64,000 nt of DNA from an uncultured Halieaceae bacterium (GTDB taxonomy: Bacteria > Pseudomonadota > Gammaproteobacteria > Pseudomonadales > Halieaceae). The notes beneath the pieces are model-generated. The model searched no databases. It had not been told where the DNA came from and worked only from the letters and a program-made list of their open reading frames with translations. Shown here in pieces: positions 40,271-50,972 of this stretch. Numbering within the stretch: position 1 is the first letter of the stretch; every line of letters starts with the position of its first letter. The translations under genes and the position numbers were made by a program. The stretch spans positions 108,642 through 172,641 of the forward strand of contig CALJGI010000011.1 in NCBI GenBank assembly GCA_938074045.1, written 5' to 3'.

Positions 40271-40762
40271 TTATTGAACCCGATAATGCCGACGCAGGTG
40301 GCGCAGACCTGCAAACACCCATGGCCAGAACAAGGCGCTGAATACCGCAGGCAGCAGAAAGGACAGACTTCGATCACCCAGCGTGCCCAGGCTGTGTACC
40401 CACTGACAGATCAGTTGGTTGATCCCAACCAGTATGAAAACCATCATCGCCTGCTGCCACACAACAAACATTCGCAGCCGTTGATGTAGCAGTGTAGCAA
40501 CATAGGCAACCACCACCAGGGCCAGAGCATGCGCACCCAGAATACCCCCTTCAAGGACGTCCAGCAGAGTGCCCGCAACAAACGCCACCGACACACCAAT
40601 ACGGTGCGGCAGGGCAATAACCCAATAGATAAGCACCAGCGCCACCCATTCGGGTCTGGCCCACTGCAGCCAAGCTGGCATGGGTAAAATGCTGAGCAAA
40701 AATGCCGCGAGAAAACTGAGCATGATGACCCACAACCCTTGCGCCCCCATATCAACCACCAT
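40271..40762 (-). CDS. mreD: Rod shape-determining protein MreD
   Basis: Integral membrane member of the MreBCD rod complex. The chosen ATG (MVVDMGAQGLWVIM) has GAGG six bases upstream and overlaps mreC by 11 bases, giving 163 residues; the frame extends further upstream inside mreC without support. Five hydrophobic helices are visible, with the family-like PEWVALVLIYWVIALPHRIGV early and LLPAVFSALFWPWVFAGLR at the C-terminus. Confidence 0.93.
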   Translation of the reverse strand: MVVDMGAQGLWVIMLSFLAAFLLSILPMPAWLQWARPEWVALVLIYWVIALPHRIGVSVAFVAGTLLDVLEGGILGAHALALVVVAYVATLLHQRLRMFVVWQQAMMVFILVGINQLICQWVHSLGTLGDRSLSFLLPAVFSALFWPWVFAGLRHLRRHYRVQ

Positions 40763-41621
40763 TCGATTCCTCAGCTTCAGGGGGGACAGGCTCCGTAATT
40801 GACTCGTCCCCTCCTTCATTGAAGACAAGCAGTACGTGTCGACTGCGATTGAGTGCAGCACTGGGAACCGCCGAAACGTTGGCGAAGGCCTGACCAGGGT
40901 CAAACTGGACTTCACTGACCACCGCAACGGGATAACCGACGGGATAGCGATCACCCAGGCCGGAGGTCACCAGCAAATCGCCAACGCGAACATCGGTAGT
41001 TGCAGGTAAGTGTCGTAAACGAAGGGTATGTAGCGTGCCAATTCCCTCAGCAATGGCTCGCACGCCGCTGCGATTGATCTGAACGGGCAACGCGTGGCTG
41101 CTATCACTGATCAACAGCACCCGACTGGTTCTTTGGCTAACTTCAATAACCTGCCCCATCAGCCCGTCAGCATCGATCAACGGCTGCCCAACGTATACAT
41201 TCTCTGCCCGCCCCTTGTTCAGGATCACATAATGCCGCTGTGGATCTGGTGACACGCCGATAAGCTCGGCGACGAGAACATCATCCTGTACCAGAGCGGT
41301 TGAATTCAACAGTGCTCTAAGCCGCGTATTACCAGCGGATAGAGCAGCCATTTTTTGAGCTCGTGCTTTTAGCATCAGAGCTTCCGATTTTAATCGCCGG
41401 TTTTCTTCGATAAGCTCGGTGCGACTGGAGAAGTTTTCTTCGCCCCAGTTGGCAACCCGGACCGGAACGTCTGCTGCCCAATAAAAAGGCGCCATCAAGC
41501 CGCCAAGAAGTGAGCGTGTAGTGTTCAGATTGTCCAGCTTGAGGTCTGCGAAAATCAGGGCAAGAGAGGCAATAGTCCACAGTACCAATCGGGCACCGGC
41601 GGAGCTGTCTTTGACGAACAA
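40752..41621 (-). CDS. mreC: Rod shape-determining protein MreC
   Basis: Bitopic membrane protein that couples MreB to peptidoglycan synthases. The 289-residue product has an N-terminal membrane helix (about 10-28), a periplasmic coiled coil (about 68-105, LIEENRRLKSEALMLKARAQ), and two beta-barrel domains with NKGRAENVYVGQPLIDADGLMGQVIEV near 133-160 (in part) and GDLLVTSGLGDRYPVGYPVA. A short acidic tail follows. It lies 54 bases after mreB. Confidence 0.95.
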   Translation of the reverse strand: MFVKDSSAGARLVLWTIASLALIFADLKLDNLNTTRSLLGGLMAPFYWAADVPVRVANWGEENFSSRTELIEENRRLKSEALMLKARAQKMAALSAGNTRLRALLNSTALVQDDVLVAELIGVSPDPQRHYVILNKGRAENVYVGQPLIDADGLMGQVIEVSQRTSRVLLISDSSHALPVQINRSGVRAIAEGIGTLHTLRLRHLPATTDVRVGDLLVTSGLGDRYPVGYPVAVVSEVQFDPGQAFANVSAVPSAALNRSRHVLLVFNEGGDESITEPVPPEAEESNGG

Positions 41622-41675
41622 TGGCTTAATGACGAATCCTCATCAATCCATACCTCTCCTGGGTAACAGAGAAGA

Positions 41676-42713
41676 TTATTCTGTCGACAATAGTTCCAGC
41701 GTGTGACGATCCATCATCTCCATGGCACGCCCCCCGCCTCGAGCAACACAAGTGAGCGGATCCTCAGAAATAATGACAGGAAGCCCCGTCTCTTCTGATA
41801 GCAATCGATCCAAGTCGCGCAGCAAGGCGCCACCGCCGGTCAAAACAATACCACTTTCCGCAATATCCGCGGCCAACTCTGGCGGCGACTTTTCAAGGGT
41901 TTGTTTTACGCTTTGTACAATTGAAGAGAGCGGTTCCTGCAAGGCATCGAGAATTTCGTCGCTATTCAGGGTAAAGCTCCTGGGCACACCTTCCGCCAGA
42001 TTGCGGCCGCGCACATCAATTTCCCGCAGTTCACCGCCAGAGAGAGCACAACCGACCTCCTTCTTGATTCGTTCTGCGGTCGCGTCTCCGATGAGACTGC
42101 CATATCGACGCCGCACGTAGGAAACAATGGCCTCATCGAAGCGGTCGCCGCCAACTCTCAAGGAATCGCGATGCACCACCCCATTCAACGATATGATAGC
42201 GAGTTCTGTCGTGCCACCACCGACGTCGACAACCATGGAACCGTTGGCATCTTCAACCGCAAGGCCTGCACCAATGGCAGCCGCCATGGGCTCTTCTATC
42301 AACCGAACCTCACGCGCCCCTGCGCTCATCGCCGACTCGCGTATGGCGCGCCGCTCCACCTGGGTGGACATACAGGGAACACAGATCAACACCCGCGGAC
42401 TGGGCCGTATGAAGCGACTCTCGTGCACTTTGGCAATAAAGTGCTGGAGCATTTTTTCGGTAACCTGAAAGTCAGCGATTACGCCGTCCTTGAGAGGCCG
42501 GATCGCAGTGATATTGCCGGGAGTACGGCCGAGCATGCGTTTTGCATCAGCCCCCACAGCTTCGATAGTCTTTTGGCCGTTATGGATGCGGATGGCAACA
42601 ACAGAGGGTTCATCGAGGACGATGCCCTGATCTTTAACGTATATAAGAGTGTTCGCCGTACCAAGATCAATAGACAGGTCGTTGGAGAACATCCCCCGTA
42701 GGTTTTTCAGCAT
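41676..42713 (-). CDS. mreB: Rod shape-determining protein MreB
   Basis: Bacterial actin that directs lateral wall synthesis. The 345-residue product has the actin-fold phosphate loops [15 protein letters not shown] near 16-30 and [12 protein letters not shown] near 162-173, plus the adenosine motif [14 protein letters not shown] near 292-305. First gene of an mreB-mreC-mreD-maf-yhdP run. The divergent gap with gatC (42714-43030) holds its promoter and a dyad at 42804-42835. Confidence 0.97.
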   Translation of the reverse strand: MLKNLRGMFSNDLSIDLGTANTLIYVKDQGIVLDEPSVVAIRIHNGQKTIEAVGADAKRMLGRTPGNITAIRPLKDGVIADFQVTEKMLQHFIAKVHESRFIRPSPRVLICVPCMSTQVERRAIRESAMSAGAREVRLIEEPMAAAIGAGLAVEDANGSMVVDVGGGTTELAIISLNGVVHRDSLRVGGDRFDEAIVSYVRRRYGSLIGDATAERIKKEVGCALSGGELREIDVRGRNLAEGVPRSFTLNSDEILDALQEPLSSIVQSVKQTLEKSPPELAADIAESGIVLTGGGALLRDLDRLLSEETGLPVIISEDPLTCVARGGGRAMEMMDRHTLELLSTE

Positions 42714-43030
42714 GAATCAAGCTACCCATGAGCACAACAATCCAGAAAACTCCTCTTGGGCAGGGCACCTGACAGCAGCGGTTTTCTGAAGAAAAAATAT
42801 CCTTTGTTCAATATGTTACGTTGTAATTTGAACAATTCGCGTAACTCTACCAACCAAGGGGATTTTGAGCAAGGCACAAATGTGATAACTTTACATCCAC
42901 AAACGCTGCAGGCGTCTCCTCGCGCACCTGTGGTTAATCGCTGGAACACCCCTGTCTGACCGGCCCGGTGGCTGTAAAAACCCATCGCTGGCTGTCGGCC
43001 ACTTGTTAATTGAAATTGATGGGCACTGCA
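42714..43030. other. Divergent control region mreB / gatC
   Basis: This 317-base gap holds no gene. Its clearest feature is an inverted repeat: TTGTTCAA at 42804-42811 and TTGAACAA at 42828-42835, with a smaller TTAC...GTAA dyad between them. The region is AT-rich compared with its flanks and should hold promoters for both mreB and gatCAB; I could not assign -35 and -10 boxes with confidence. Confidence 0.5.
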
Positions 43031-43318
43031 ATGACAGTTACTACCCAAGATATAGAGAATGTCGCCACCCTGGCTCGCCTGAGGATTGCACCCACGGAGA
43101 TTGCAGAAGTGACCGACCGAATCAGTTCGGTACTGCAACTGGTAGACCAAATGCAGGCCGTGGATACCGGCGACACCGAACCCATGGCGAATCCTCTGGG
43201 TGAGGTTCAGCGACTGCGGGCAGATCAGGTGACGGAATCCGATCAACGCGAAGCATTTCAAGCCATTGCTCCAGCTGCACAGGATGGACTTTATCTGGTG
43301 CCAAGGGTTATTGACTGA
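43031..43318 (+). CDS. gatC: Amidotransferase GatCAB subunit C
   Basis: Small chaperone subunit of the Glu-tRNA(Gln)/Asp-tRNA(Asn) amidotransferase. The start is [17 protein letters not shown], giving the normal 95 residues; in-frame starts at 43010 and 43019 would add four to seven atypical residues. The middle shows [16 protein letters not shown] and the C-terminus [20 protein letters not shown], both family signatures. It precedes gatA by 29 bases. Confidence 0.94.
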   Translation: MTVTTQDIENVATLARLRIAPTEIAEVTDRISSVLQLVDQMQAVDTGDTEPMANPLGEVQRLRADQVTESDQREAFQAIAPAAQDGLYLVPRVID

Positions 43319-43347
43319 CCGACCCGCGCCTTCCACGGATAGATATT

Positions 43348-44811
43348 ATGCATGTACACACCATAGCCGGACTGCTTTCGGGAATGGCCGCGGGACAGTT
43401 TTCCAGCGCGGAAATTACCAGCGACTACCTGCAGCGCATTGCCAGTCAGGATCAACAGTTGAACAGCTTCATCACCGTCACAGAAGAGCTCGCGCTGACA
43501 CAGGCGCGTGCGGCGGATGAACGTCGAGCAAGGGGCGAAGGCCTGAAACTGGACGGTATTCCACTGGCACACAAGGATATTTTCTGCACGCAGGGAACTA
43601 AAACCAGCTGCGGTTCACGCATGCTGGACAATTTTATTCCCCCTTATGATGCCACTGTTATCAAAGCACTGAATGCTGCCGGCAGCGTCTGTCTGGGCAA
43701 AACAAATATGGACGAGTTCGCCATGGGCTCATCCAACGAAAACAGCTATTTTGGCCCGGTCCGCAACCCCTGGGATACCGACTGTGTTCCGGGTGGCTCA
43801 TCAGGCGGTTCCGCCGCAGCAGTGGCGGCGGGACTCGCGGTCGCGGCCACCGGCACTGATACCGGTGGCTCCATTCGTCAACCCGCCGCATTCTGCGGAC
43901 TGACAGGGCTCAAGCCAACCTACGGGCGGGTCTCCCGGCTCGGGATGGTGGCCTTCGCATCGAGTCTGGATCAAGGGGGACCCCTTACCCGCACTGCTGA
44001 AGATGCCGCCTTGCTGTTGGAGGTCATTGCAGGTGTGGATCCGGCCGATTCAACCAGTGCTGATCGCCCAGTACCCCGTTATAGCGAGGCTCTCGCACAA
44101 TCGCTGGCAGGTCTCAGGATAGGTCTACCACAAGAGTTTTTCGGTTCTGGTCTGGATGCCGGTATTGGCAGTGTCATCAACGCTGCCCTGAAGGAATTCG
44201 AAGCACTGGGGGCACAACTGGTCGAGATAAATCTACCCCATGCCAATCTGGCTATCCCAGCCTACTACGTTATTGCGCCCGCTGAAGCCTCTACCAATCT
44301 GTCCCGTTTTGACGGTGTGCGCTACGGTTACCGCTGCGAAGATCCCACCGATCTGGAGGATTTGTACACGAGATCCCGTGAAGAAGGCTTTGGCGATGAA
44401 GTAAAGCGCCGCATACTAGTGGGCACCTACGCCCTGTCAGCTGGTTACTACGACGCCTACTACCGCAAAGCACAGCAAGTCCGACGACTTATTCAGAGCG
44501 ATTACCTCAACGCCTTTAAAGAGGTGGACGTCATCATGGGACCTACCACACCCAATCCTGCCTGGGCTATCGGCAGCAAAGAATCGGACCCGGTCTCTGT
44601 CTACCTCGAGGACATCTACACACTGGGGGTGAATCTCGCGGGTCTACCGGCGATCTCTGTACCCGCAGGACTGTCAGACAGAAAACCTGTGGGCCTGCAG
44701 ATAATTGGTCAACACTTTGACGAATCTCGGTTGTTGTCCACTGCCCACCAATTCCAGCTGGCTACAGATTGGCACACACTTACCCCACCTGGTTTCGGGG
44801 GCAAATCATGA
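43348..44811 (+). CDS. gatA: Amidotransferase GatCAB subunit A
   Basis: Glutamine-hydrolysing subunit that supplies ammonia for tRNA-bound amide formation. The 487-residue amidase-signature protein has the catalytic triad regions: Lys76 in LAHKDIFC, the cis-Ser in [16 protein letters not shown] near 150-163 and the nucleophile Ser in [15 protein letters not shown] near 175. The stop overlaps gatB by four bases (ATGA). Confidence 0.97.
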   Translation: MHVHTIAGLLSGMAAGQFSSAEITSDYLQRIASQDQQLNSFITVTEELALTQARAADERRARGEGLKLDGIPLAHKDIFCTQGTKTSCGSRMLDNFIPPYDATVIKALNAAGSVCLGKTNMDEFAMGSSNENSYFGPVRNPWDTDCVPGGSSGGSAAAVAAGLAVAATGTDTGGSIRQPAAFCGLTGLKPTYGRVSRLGMVAFASSLDQGGPLTRTAEDAALLLEVIAGVDPADSTSADRPVPRYSEALAQSLAGLRIGLPQEFFGSGLDAGIGSVINAALKEFEALGAQLVEINLPHANLAIPAYYVIAPAEASTNLSRFDGVRYGYRCEDPTDLEDLYTRSREEGFGDEVKRRILVGTYALSAGYYDAYYRKAQQVRRLIQSDYLNAFKEVDVIMGPTTPNPAWAIGSKESDPVSVYLEDIYTLGVNLAGLPAISVPAGLSDRKPVGLQIIGQHFDESRLLSTAHQFQLATDWHTLTPPGFGGKS

Positions 44812-46253
44812 ACTGGGAAATGGTAATAGGGCTGGAAATTCACGTGCAGCTGGCCACGCGGTCAAAGATATTTTCTGGCTCAGAGGTCGCCTTCGGCGGC
44901 AGCCCCAATACGCGAGCATCTGCAGTCGATCTGGCCATGCCTGGAATGCTGCCGGTACTGAATGAGGAAGTCGTGCGCATGGGCGTGCTCTTTGGTCTAG
45001 GCATAGATGCAGAGATCGGACGTACATCCGTATTTGACCGCAAAAACTATTTTTACCCCGATCTACCCAAGGGGTATCAGATCAGCCAATTCGAACACCC
45101 CATTGTGGGCAACGGAGAGGTCACGGTGGTTCTGGCAGATGGTACTGAGAAACAGATAGGTATTACTCGGGCCCACCTTGAGGAAGATGCTGGGAAATCA
45201 CTGCACGAAGATTTCCATGGTATGAGCGGGATTGACCTGAACCGGGCCGGAACTCCGCTGCTGGAAATTGTGTCTGAGCCCGATATACGCAGCTCTGAAG
45301 AAGCAATTGCGTATCTCAAGTATATCCATTCCCTGGTTACCTACCTCGGTATTTCAGACGGTAACATGGCCGAAGGATCCATGCGCTGTGACGTCAATCT
45401 TTCCTTGCGGCCACACGGGACCAAAGAGTTTGGCACCCGCACCGAGATCAAAAACGTCAATTCATTTCGATTTGTCGAGAAGGCGATCGCAGTTGAATAC
45501 GAGCGCCAGCTGGACATACTTGAGGACGGTGGCAGCATCACGCAGGAAACTCGCCTGTACGACGCTGATCGAAACGAGACCCGATCGATGCGCTCAAAAG
45601 AGGTTGCCAACGACTATCGCTACTTTCCGGAACCCGACCTGCTACCCATCGTCATTGACGAAACTTTCATCCAGCGCATCAAGGACACCATGCCCGAGCT
45701 GCCGAGGGCCAAACGCGATCGTTTTCAGTCAGAGTACAAGTTGAGCAATTATGACGCCGCGGTGCTCGCCGCCAACCGCACATTGGCCGATTATTTTGAG
45801 GGAGTGGCCGCCACCTGCGGTGACGCTAAACTGGCCGCCAACTGGGTGAGCGTGGAATTGGCCGCCTTGCTGAACAGACATGACGTTGCCATTGAATACA
45901 CCCCGGTCAGTGCTGAGGATCTCGGTGCACTCATTGCCAGAATCAAAGACGACACCATTTCGGGCAAGATCGCAAAGGATGTTTTTGAGGCCATGTGGAA
46001 CGGTGAAGGAACTGCCGACACCATTATTGACGCCCGGGGCTTACGACAGATGAGCGATCAGGGTGAGTTGGAAACCATGGTCGCGACCGTGCTGGCAGAC
46101 AACCCCAACCAGGTAGCACAGTACCGCGCCGCTGATGAGACCAAACAGAAAAAAATGCTGGGCTTTTTTGTTGGACAGGTCATGAAGGCGTCCCGTGGGC
46201 AGGCCAACCCTGGATTGGTCAACAAACTACTAAATCAAAAACTCGCCGGCTGA
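44808..46253 (+). CDS. gatB: Amidotransferase GatCAB subunit B
   Basis: Kinase/transamidase subunit that activates mischarged Glu-tRNA(Gln) or Asp-tRNA(Asn). The start is [15 protein letters not shown], coupled to gatA, giving 481 residues. Signatures include [18 protein letters not shown] near 83-100, the [19 protein letters not shown] stretch near 140-158, and [18 protein letters not shown] near 184-201. The C-terminal tRNA-binding YqeY-like domain is intact. In this lineage a complete GatCAB usually serves Asn-tRNA or Gln-tRNA formation. Confidence 0.97.
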   Translation: MNWEMVIGLEIHVQLATRSKIFSGSEVAFGGSPNTRASAVDLAMPGMLPVLNEEVVRMGVLFGLGIDAEIGRTSVFDRKNYFYPDLPKGYQISQFEHPIVGNGEVTVVLADGTEKQIGITRAHLEEDAGKSLHEDFHGMSGIDLNRAGTPLLEIVSEPDIRSSEEAIAYLKYIHSLVTYLGISDGNMAEGSMRCDVNLSLRPHGTKEFGTRTEIKNVNSFRFVEKAIAVEYERQLDILEDGGSITQETRLYDADRNETRSMRSKEVANDYRYFPEPDLLPIVIDETFIQRIKDTMPELPRAKRDRFQSEYKLSNYDAAVLAANRTLADYFEGVAATCGDAKLAANWVSVELAALLNRHDVAIEYTPVSAEDLGALIARIKDDTISGKIAKDVFEAMWNGEGTADTIIDARGLRQMSDQGELETMVATVLADNPNQVAQYRAADETKQKKMLGFFVGQVMKASRGQANPGLVNKLLNQKLAG

Positions 46254-46267
46254 GGCAGAAATAGCGT

Positions 46268-46567
46268 ATGAGAAAAGATAAAGAAAAAGTTATCGACGAA
46301 GTTTGGACGGACGACAGGGTTCGCAGCTTTTTGAATGTCGTATCACACGATGAGGTCCAGGAAGACTTTCACATGCTGTTAAAGGCCTACCAGAGCATGC
46401 GGGACAGTGACTTCGAGAAGTTTGTTGGCTATTTTTCCGCTGAAGGTCGTAACATCAATGCACGTAACCCCGAGGGAGAATCAGTCGCCGATATCGTCAG
46501 ACAACATCGCCGTTCCACCAACTATGTCGAAATTCTCGAACGCGCTGGCGCAGCAGCCGATTCATAG
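46268..46567 (+). CDS. PA4642-family conserved protein
   Basis: Function unknown. The 99-residue product resembles a small family known in Pseudomonas as PA4642: a charged N-terminus MRKDKEKVIDEVW, a central HMLLKAYQSMRDSDFEKFVGYF helix (in part) and an ankyrin-like end with INARNPEGESVADIVRQHR. The last part looks like half an ankyrin repeat. It starts 14 bases after gatB, probably on the gatCAB transcript, and converges with smrA. Confidence 0.75.
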   Translation: MRKDKEKVIDEVWTDDRVRSFLNVVSHDEVQEDFHMLLKAYQSMRDSDFEKFVGYFSAEGRNINARNPEGESVADIVRQHRRSTNYVEILERAGAAADS

Positions 46568-46581
46568 CGCGAGCAGCCCCC

Positions 46582-47172
46582 CTACTCGACCCGGCCCTTG
46601 TTAAAGCGCAGTCTGTTTTCCAGTTTTTCCGCCTCGCTTTTTCTTACCAGCACATAAACTGCCCCGGTGCCACCATGCTCGGGGCGAGCGGTAGCAAATG
46701 CTTGTACATCATTCAGCTCCCGCAGCCAGTGATTGACATAGCCTTTCAGCACCGAGGTCTTACCTGAGCCTGAGCCGCCACCCCGCCCGTGCACTATCAT
46801 CAGACTGCGCAAACCCAGTTGCACTGCCTCCGTAACAAACTCGAACACTTCCACTCTGGCAGATGCCACCGTGTGACGATGCAGGTCGAGACGCGCCTCT
46901 GAAGGGTAGCGGCCCTGTTTGAGTCTGCGGAAAACGCCATTTTGTATACCCGGACGCTTGTATTCCAATACGGCGTAAGCATCGAGTTGCTCGATTCCCT
47001 CAGCCCGCAGGTGATTGCGATCGCGCTCAGGCGCGGCAACGGCAGCTTGCCGCCGTGCCGCCAGCGCTTCCTCTGAATCCTTGCTCGCAGATCGACGCAC
47101 CCGCCCCGATGGTTTGTGGCGCACCACTTCACCTTCGTCGGCATCAAACGGATTAAATATCTCTTCACTCAC
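46582..47172 (-). CDS. Smr-domain protein, SmrA type
   Basis: Probable DNA endonuclease of the small MutS-related family (E. coli SmrA/YdaL). The 196-residue product has a basic, disordered N-terminus and a C-terminal Smr domain with LDLHRHTVASARVEVFEFV near 94-112, the active-site motif MIVHGRGGGSGSGKTSVLKG near 124-143 (in part), and HGGTGAVYVLVRK near 165-177. LDLH followed by arginine rather than glycine is usual for SmrA. Its biological role in bacteria is unsettled. Confidence 0.85.
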   Translation of the reverse strand: MSEEIFNPFDADEGEVVRHKPSGRVRRSASKDSEEALAARRQAAVAAPERDRNHLRAEGIEQLDAYAVLEYKRPGIQNGVFRRLKQGRYPSEARLDLHRHTVASARVEVFEFVTEAVQLGLRSLMIVHGRGGGSGSGKTSVLKGYVNHWLRELNDVQAFATARPEHGGTGAVYVLVRKSEAEKLENRLRFNKGRVE

Positions 47173-47279
47173 TGTTTATTCCATGTCTCACACAGCCAGC
47201 CGCGGAACTGGCACTTTTTATGGCTTGCGGTTACGGTACCCGGCACGACAAATCATAGCCTCACACTGGGAGAACAACA

Positions 47280-48026
47280 ATGAGCGATGGCAGCCTTGAT
47301 CGCGGCGCGAGATATCTGATCGAGGGATTCAAGTGGTTAAAACATCCCAAGGTGCGCCCATTTGTGGCGGTACCGCTGATCGTCAATACACTGATCTTTG
47401 CCACGCTGCTCACCTGGGGCCTACAACGCCTGATAAGCTGGATGGACGCATTCATGTCGAGCATGCCAGACTGGCTATCATTCCTGGACTGGATATTGTG
47501 GCCGCTGATTATTGTCGCTGGCCTGCTGATCTCAGGCTACCTGTTTACCGCCGTGGCCATCATTTTGTTGTCCCCTTTCAATGCTTTGCTGGCGGAAAAG
47601 GTAGAAGAAGAAATGACCGGCAAGGAAGTCGAAGGCCTGGAGGGTTTCGCCGCAGCACTTAAGGACTTCCCACGCAGTCTGGCCCGGGAACTTGCCAAAT
47701 TTGCCTATTATTTGCCCCTGTTATTGGGGGTGATTATTATCTCCTTCATCCCGCCTTTCAGCTTGATTGCACCCCTACTCTGGTTCCTGTTCGGCGCCTG
47801 GATGATGAGCGTCCAATATTGCGATTACCCCATGGACAACCACAAATGCAGTTTCAATCAGGTAAAAGAGCGATTACGGCGTCATCGCATGACGGCTCTG
47901 GGTTTTGGGGGGTTGGTTTCCCTTATGTCAGGGATTCCGATTCTGAATTTTCTGGTGGTGCCGGCGGCGGTGTGCGGGGCGACGGTTTTCTGGGTAAGGG
48001 AACTGGCCCGGGAAAGCGAGGCTTAG
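47280..48026 (+). CDS. cysZ: CysZ-type sulfate transporter
   Basis: Inner-membrane protein of the CysZ/EI24 family that takes up sulfate for cysteine synthesis in E. coli. The 248-residue product has about six hydrophobic segments (35-55, 70-95, 135-165, 200-230) and the family features GFKWLKHPKVRPFVAVPLIVN at the N-terminus, LLSPFNALLAEKVE near 96-109 and QYCDYPMDNHKCSF near 178-191. It stands alone between smrA (divergent) and rhlB (convergent). Confidence 0.92.
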   Translation: MSDGSLDRGARYLIEGFKWLKHPKVRPFVAVPLIVNTLIFATLLTWGLQRLISWMDAFMSSMPDWLSFLDWILWPLIIVAGLLISGYLFTAVAIILLSPFNALLAEKVEEEMTGKEVEGLEGFAAALKDFPRSLARELAKFAYYLPLLLGVIIISFIPPFSLIAPLLWFLFGAWMMSVQYCDYPMDNHKCSFNQVKERLRRHRMTALGFGGLVSLMSGIPILNFLVVPAAVCGATVFWVRELARESEA

Positions 48027-48062
48027 CCCAACCCTTGTCCGGCAGCCGCTGGAATCACGCCT

Positions 48063-49466
48063 TTATCGGTGTTTAAGTAACTCCTCGGGTGGATGCTCGC
48101 AGGCCAGCTTGTTGCCCAGCAAATCCTCGATATCGGGCAGCAAAAAGGCATCATCTTCACTGGCAAAACTGATCGAGATACCGGTAGCCCCGGCACGACC
48201 GGTGCGACCAATCCGATGCACATAATCTTCGGGATCTTCGGGTAAATTAAAATTCACTACATGGCTGACGCCATCCACGTGTATACCCCTGCCGGCCACA
48301 TCAGTTGCCACCAGAACCTGAATTTTGCCTTCGCGAAACATTTCCAGCGTCTTGGTGCGCTTGTTCTGAGGAATTTCACCTGACAATATACCCGCATTAA
48401 AACCAGCCTTGCGCAGCCGCTCGTGCAAACGACGAACCTGGTCCCGTCGATTGGCAAATACAATAACCGTATCAGCATCACCGCCACGCAGGACATTGGT
48501 CAATACGCGAAAGCGCTCTTCAGCGGTACACATAAAGACCTTCTGGTCCACCGCGTCCGCCGCCACATGCTCGGGCTCGATTTCCACCACATGCGGATCA
48601 CTGGTCCACTGCTGAGCAAGATTGATGATGTCAGGGGTAAAGGTCGCACTGAACAAAAGCGTCTGCCGATTTTCCTTGGGAGGCGTCGCCCGCACAATGC
48701 GTTTGACCTGAGGTATAAAGCCCATATCCAGCATGCGGTCGGCTTCATCCAGAACCAGTATCTCGACCTGATCCAGATGAATATCACCCCGACCCTGAAA
48801 GTCCAATAGCCGACCCGGTGTTGCCACAACGATATCCACCAGTTGGCTTTGTACGCGATTTAGCTGTTTTTGATAGTCCATACCGCCTATCAGTGTGACG
48901 ACACTTAATCCGGTGTGCTTATTTAGATCCTTGGCATCTTCTGCGATCTGCATAACCAGTTCGCGGGTAGGGGCAATAATCAGCGCCCGTGCTTCACCAA
49001 GGAAGCGCTCTTCCTCTATCGGGTTACGCAACAAGTCATTTATGATGGTTATAAGAAACGCTGCGGTTTTACCAGTTCCCGTCTGTGCCTTCCCGATGGC
49101 ATCGTGTCCACGCAGTGTAAAGGGTAGCGCTGCGGCCTGGATGGGAGAGCAATAATGAAAGCCGAGGTCGGCAATCCCGTGCATGACCGTGTCGAGCAGA
49201 CCGAGATCGTGAAAACGGGTCTCACCTTGTTTTTCAGGTACCTTAAAATCCGCCGCCGTCCAGGTAGTGACTGCATCGCCGGCACCCTGCTTTTTACTAC
49301 GCCGGGTTTTTCCGCCACGTTCAACACCGTGCTCGGTGGGCTGTTTGTTCCTTACGGGATCAATCGATTGCGTGGGGGTATTACCCTCACCTTTGGAAAA
49401 TAATTGCTTTATCAAGTCCGCTTGTATCCATGGCTGCTGGCAAAAGGCGCGCCATTCTAACACCAT
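48063..49466 (-). CDS. rhlB: ATP-dependent RNA helicase RhlB
   Basis: DEAD-box helicase that works with RNase E in the degradosome. The product (467 residues from the first ATG; a TTG at 49415 is a plausible shorter start, neither having a good ribosome binding site) has a basic disordered N-terminus, then the Q motif near TPIQ-like [10 protein letters not shown], motif [18 protein letters not shown] in [17 protein letters not shown], and motif [12 protein letters not shown]. High similarity to Pseudomonas RhlB is clear to the C-terminus. Confidence 0.93.
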   Translation of the reverse strand: MVLEWRAFCQQPWIQADLIKQLFSKGEGNTPTQSIDPVRNKQPTEHGVERGGKTRRSKKQGAGDAVTTWTAADFKVPEKQGETRFHDLGLLDTVMHGIADLGFHYCSPIQAAALPFTLRGHDAIGKAQTGTGKTAAFLITIINDLLRNPIEEERFLGEARALIIAPTRELVMQIAEDAKDLNKHTGLSVVTLIGGMDYQKQLNRVQSQLVDIVVATPGRLLDFQGRGDIHLDQVEILVLDEADRMLDMGFIPQVKRIVRATPPKENRQTLLFSATFTPDIINLAQQWTSDPHVVEIEPEHVAADAVDQKVFMCTAEERFRVLTNVLRGGDADTVIVFANRRDQVRRLHERLRKAGFNAGILSGEIPQNKRTKTLEMFREGKIQVLVATDVAGRGIHVDGVSHVVNFNLPEDPEDYVHRIGRTGRAGATGISISFASEDDAFLLPDIEDLLGNKLACEHPPEELLKHR

Positions 49467-49534
49467 TCCCCGGTAAAAGACCCGCGCTGCCGGGCAGAGT
49501 CGCCGCCAGCGCTAATGCCATCCATTTCAATCCG

Positions 49535-50131
49535 TCAATTTCTGTCTTTGGGTTTAAGAAACCTGTCTAACCAGTGATCCAGGCTGAGGTATCTGCCGCC
49601 GCCGTAGAAAAACAAAGTGAGCAGCATCACAAAATAGGTGGCAGCAAATTCAATCCCATTGTTGAGGATGACAATGTTTCCCTTTTCAGTCAGCCAGCTG
49701 TAGTTACTGTGCTCCTGCAGAATGGAACGCGCGCGATCGAGGCGGACAGCCACATCTTCCGACGCTGAATCAGCGATAGCAGCCCAGCCATTCTCGCCGT
49801 GCACCGACACCATCGCCACAATCATCGTGACCATCAGCGGAACTGCAATCCAACGCGTAGCCAGGCCCAGCAAGAGTAGAATCGCCCCGATAACTTCTGT
49901 GTAAGTTGCGAGGTAGGCCATCAATGTTGGAAAGGGCAAACCAAGGCCCCAGTCGCCGTTGCCAAACCATTCGACAACTCCATCAAAGCCACTCAGTTTG
50001 TTGGTCCCCGCCATCCAGAAAACCGGCACCAGATACAGCCGCAGGGCCAGCAATGCCACACCGTCAAGGTACTTTAACTTGCCGAAAAGACCGCCGTGCA
50101 CTGTGTAAAACAGGCCAACTAACTTCTGCAT
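49535..50131 (-). CDS. DoxX-family membrane protein
   Basis: Membrane protein of the DoxX family, whose members are poorly defined and often linked to redox or thiosulfate metabolism. The 198-residue product has four membrane segments (about 25-42, 70-92, 95-112, 160-182). The motif LRLYLVPVFWMAGTNKL near the first helix and TYTEVIGAILLLLGLATRW in the second are typical. A longer polar insert (about 112-158) separates helices three and four. It stands alone between rhlB and moeB on the same strand. Confidence 0.8.
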   Translation of the reverse strand: MQKLVGLFYTVHGGLFGKLKYLDGVALLALRLYLVPVFWMAGTNKLSGFDGVVEWFGNGDWGLGLPFPTLMAYLATYTEVIGAILLLLGLATRWIAVPLMVTMIVAMVSVHGENGWAAIADSASEDVAVRLDRARSILQEHSNYSWLTEKGNIVILNNGIEFAATYFVMLLTLFFYGGGRYLSLDHWLDRFLKPKDRN

Positions 50132-50228
50132 AAGATTCTCCCTCCAATTTGCTACCAGAACGAATTCCCATGGCGCTGGTCGCCGCTTGCAACGTCTGAC
50201 AACGCTTTTCTATTAAAGTTGCCGGCCC

Positions 50229-50972
50229 TCATCCGCAGACCGGACAACCCTCGCGCTTGGGCAATGTCAGGGTTCGTACCTCCATACCCCATGCATCAAC
50301 AACCATCAACCGCCCTCGTAATGGCACGCCATACCCGCTGATCACCTTGAGAGTTTCCAGCGCCTGCAGGGACCCAATAACACCGACCATCGGCCCCAGA
50401 ACGCCACTCTCGGAGCAACTGAGGGATTCATCCGGTACTTCCTTATACAAACACTGGTAACAGGGACAATCGGCATAGGAACCGTCAAATACAGATATCT
50501 GCCCTTCGCTGCGGATTGCTGCACCCGACACCAGCGGTTTGCCCAGACTGAAGGCCGCGCGATTCAAAGCGAAGCGGGTAGTAAAATTATCACTGGCGTC
50601 TACGACAATATCGGCAGCCTCGACGGCGGCATACAGCTCATCCCCCTGCAACCGACTCACTATATAAGATACTTTGACTTCATGGTTTAACGCGGCCACA
50701 CCCGCCTGAGCGGACTCAACTTTTGGCTTACCGAGGTACTGCTCATTGTGCGCAATCTGCCGTTGCAGGTTACTCAATTCAACCGTGTCATCATCCACCA
50801 GCACCAATTCACCTACTCCAGCTGCAGCAAGATACAGGGCGATTGGGCTGCCCAGTCCTCCGACCCCAACCAGCAACACACGCGCTGCCATGACACGTTC
50901 CTGTCCTTCTATGTCCCAACCTTCCAACATGATGTGCCGGCTGTAGCGCAGCAATTGCTCATCGTTCATCAC
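50229..50972 (-). CDS. moeB: Molybdopterin-synthase adenylyltransferase MoeB
   Basis: E1-like enzyme that adenylates the C-terminus of MoaD for molybdopterin synthesis. The 247-residue product has the nucleotide motif GVGGLGSP at 36-43, DDDTVELSNLQRQ near 59-71, DASDNFTTRF near 123-132, and the zinc CxxC pairs CYQC near 169-172 and CPVC at 243-246. ThiF is the alternative, but length and position next to prmC (as in Pseudomonas) favour MoeB. It overlaps prmC by 14 bases. Confidence 0.88.
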   Translation of the reverse strand: MMNDEQLLRYSRHIMLEGWDIEGQERVMAARVLLVGVGGLGSPIALYLAAAGVGELVLVDDDTVELSNLQRQIAHNEQYLGKPKVESAQAGVAALNHEVKVSYIVSRLQGDELYAAVEAADIVVDASDNFTTRFALNRAAFSLGKPLVSGAAIRSEGQISVFDGSYADCPCYQCLYKEVPDESLSCSESGVLGPMVGVIGSLQALETLKVISGYGVPLRGRLMVVDAWGMEVRTLTLPKREGCPVCG

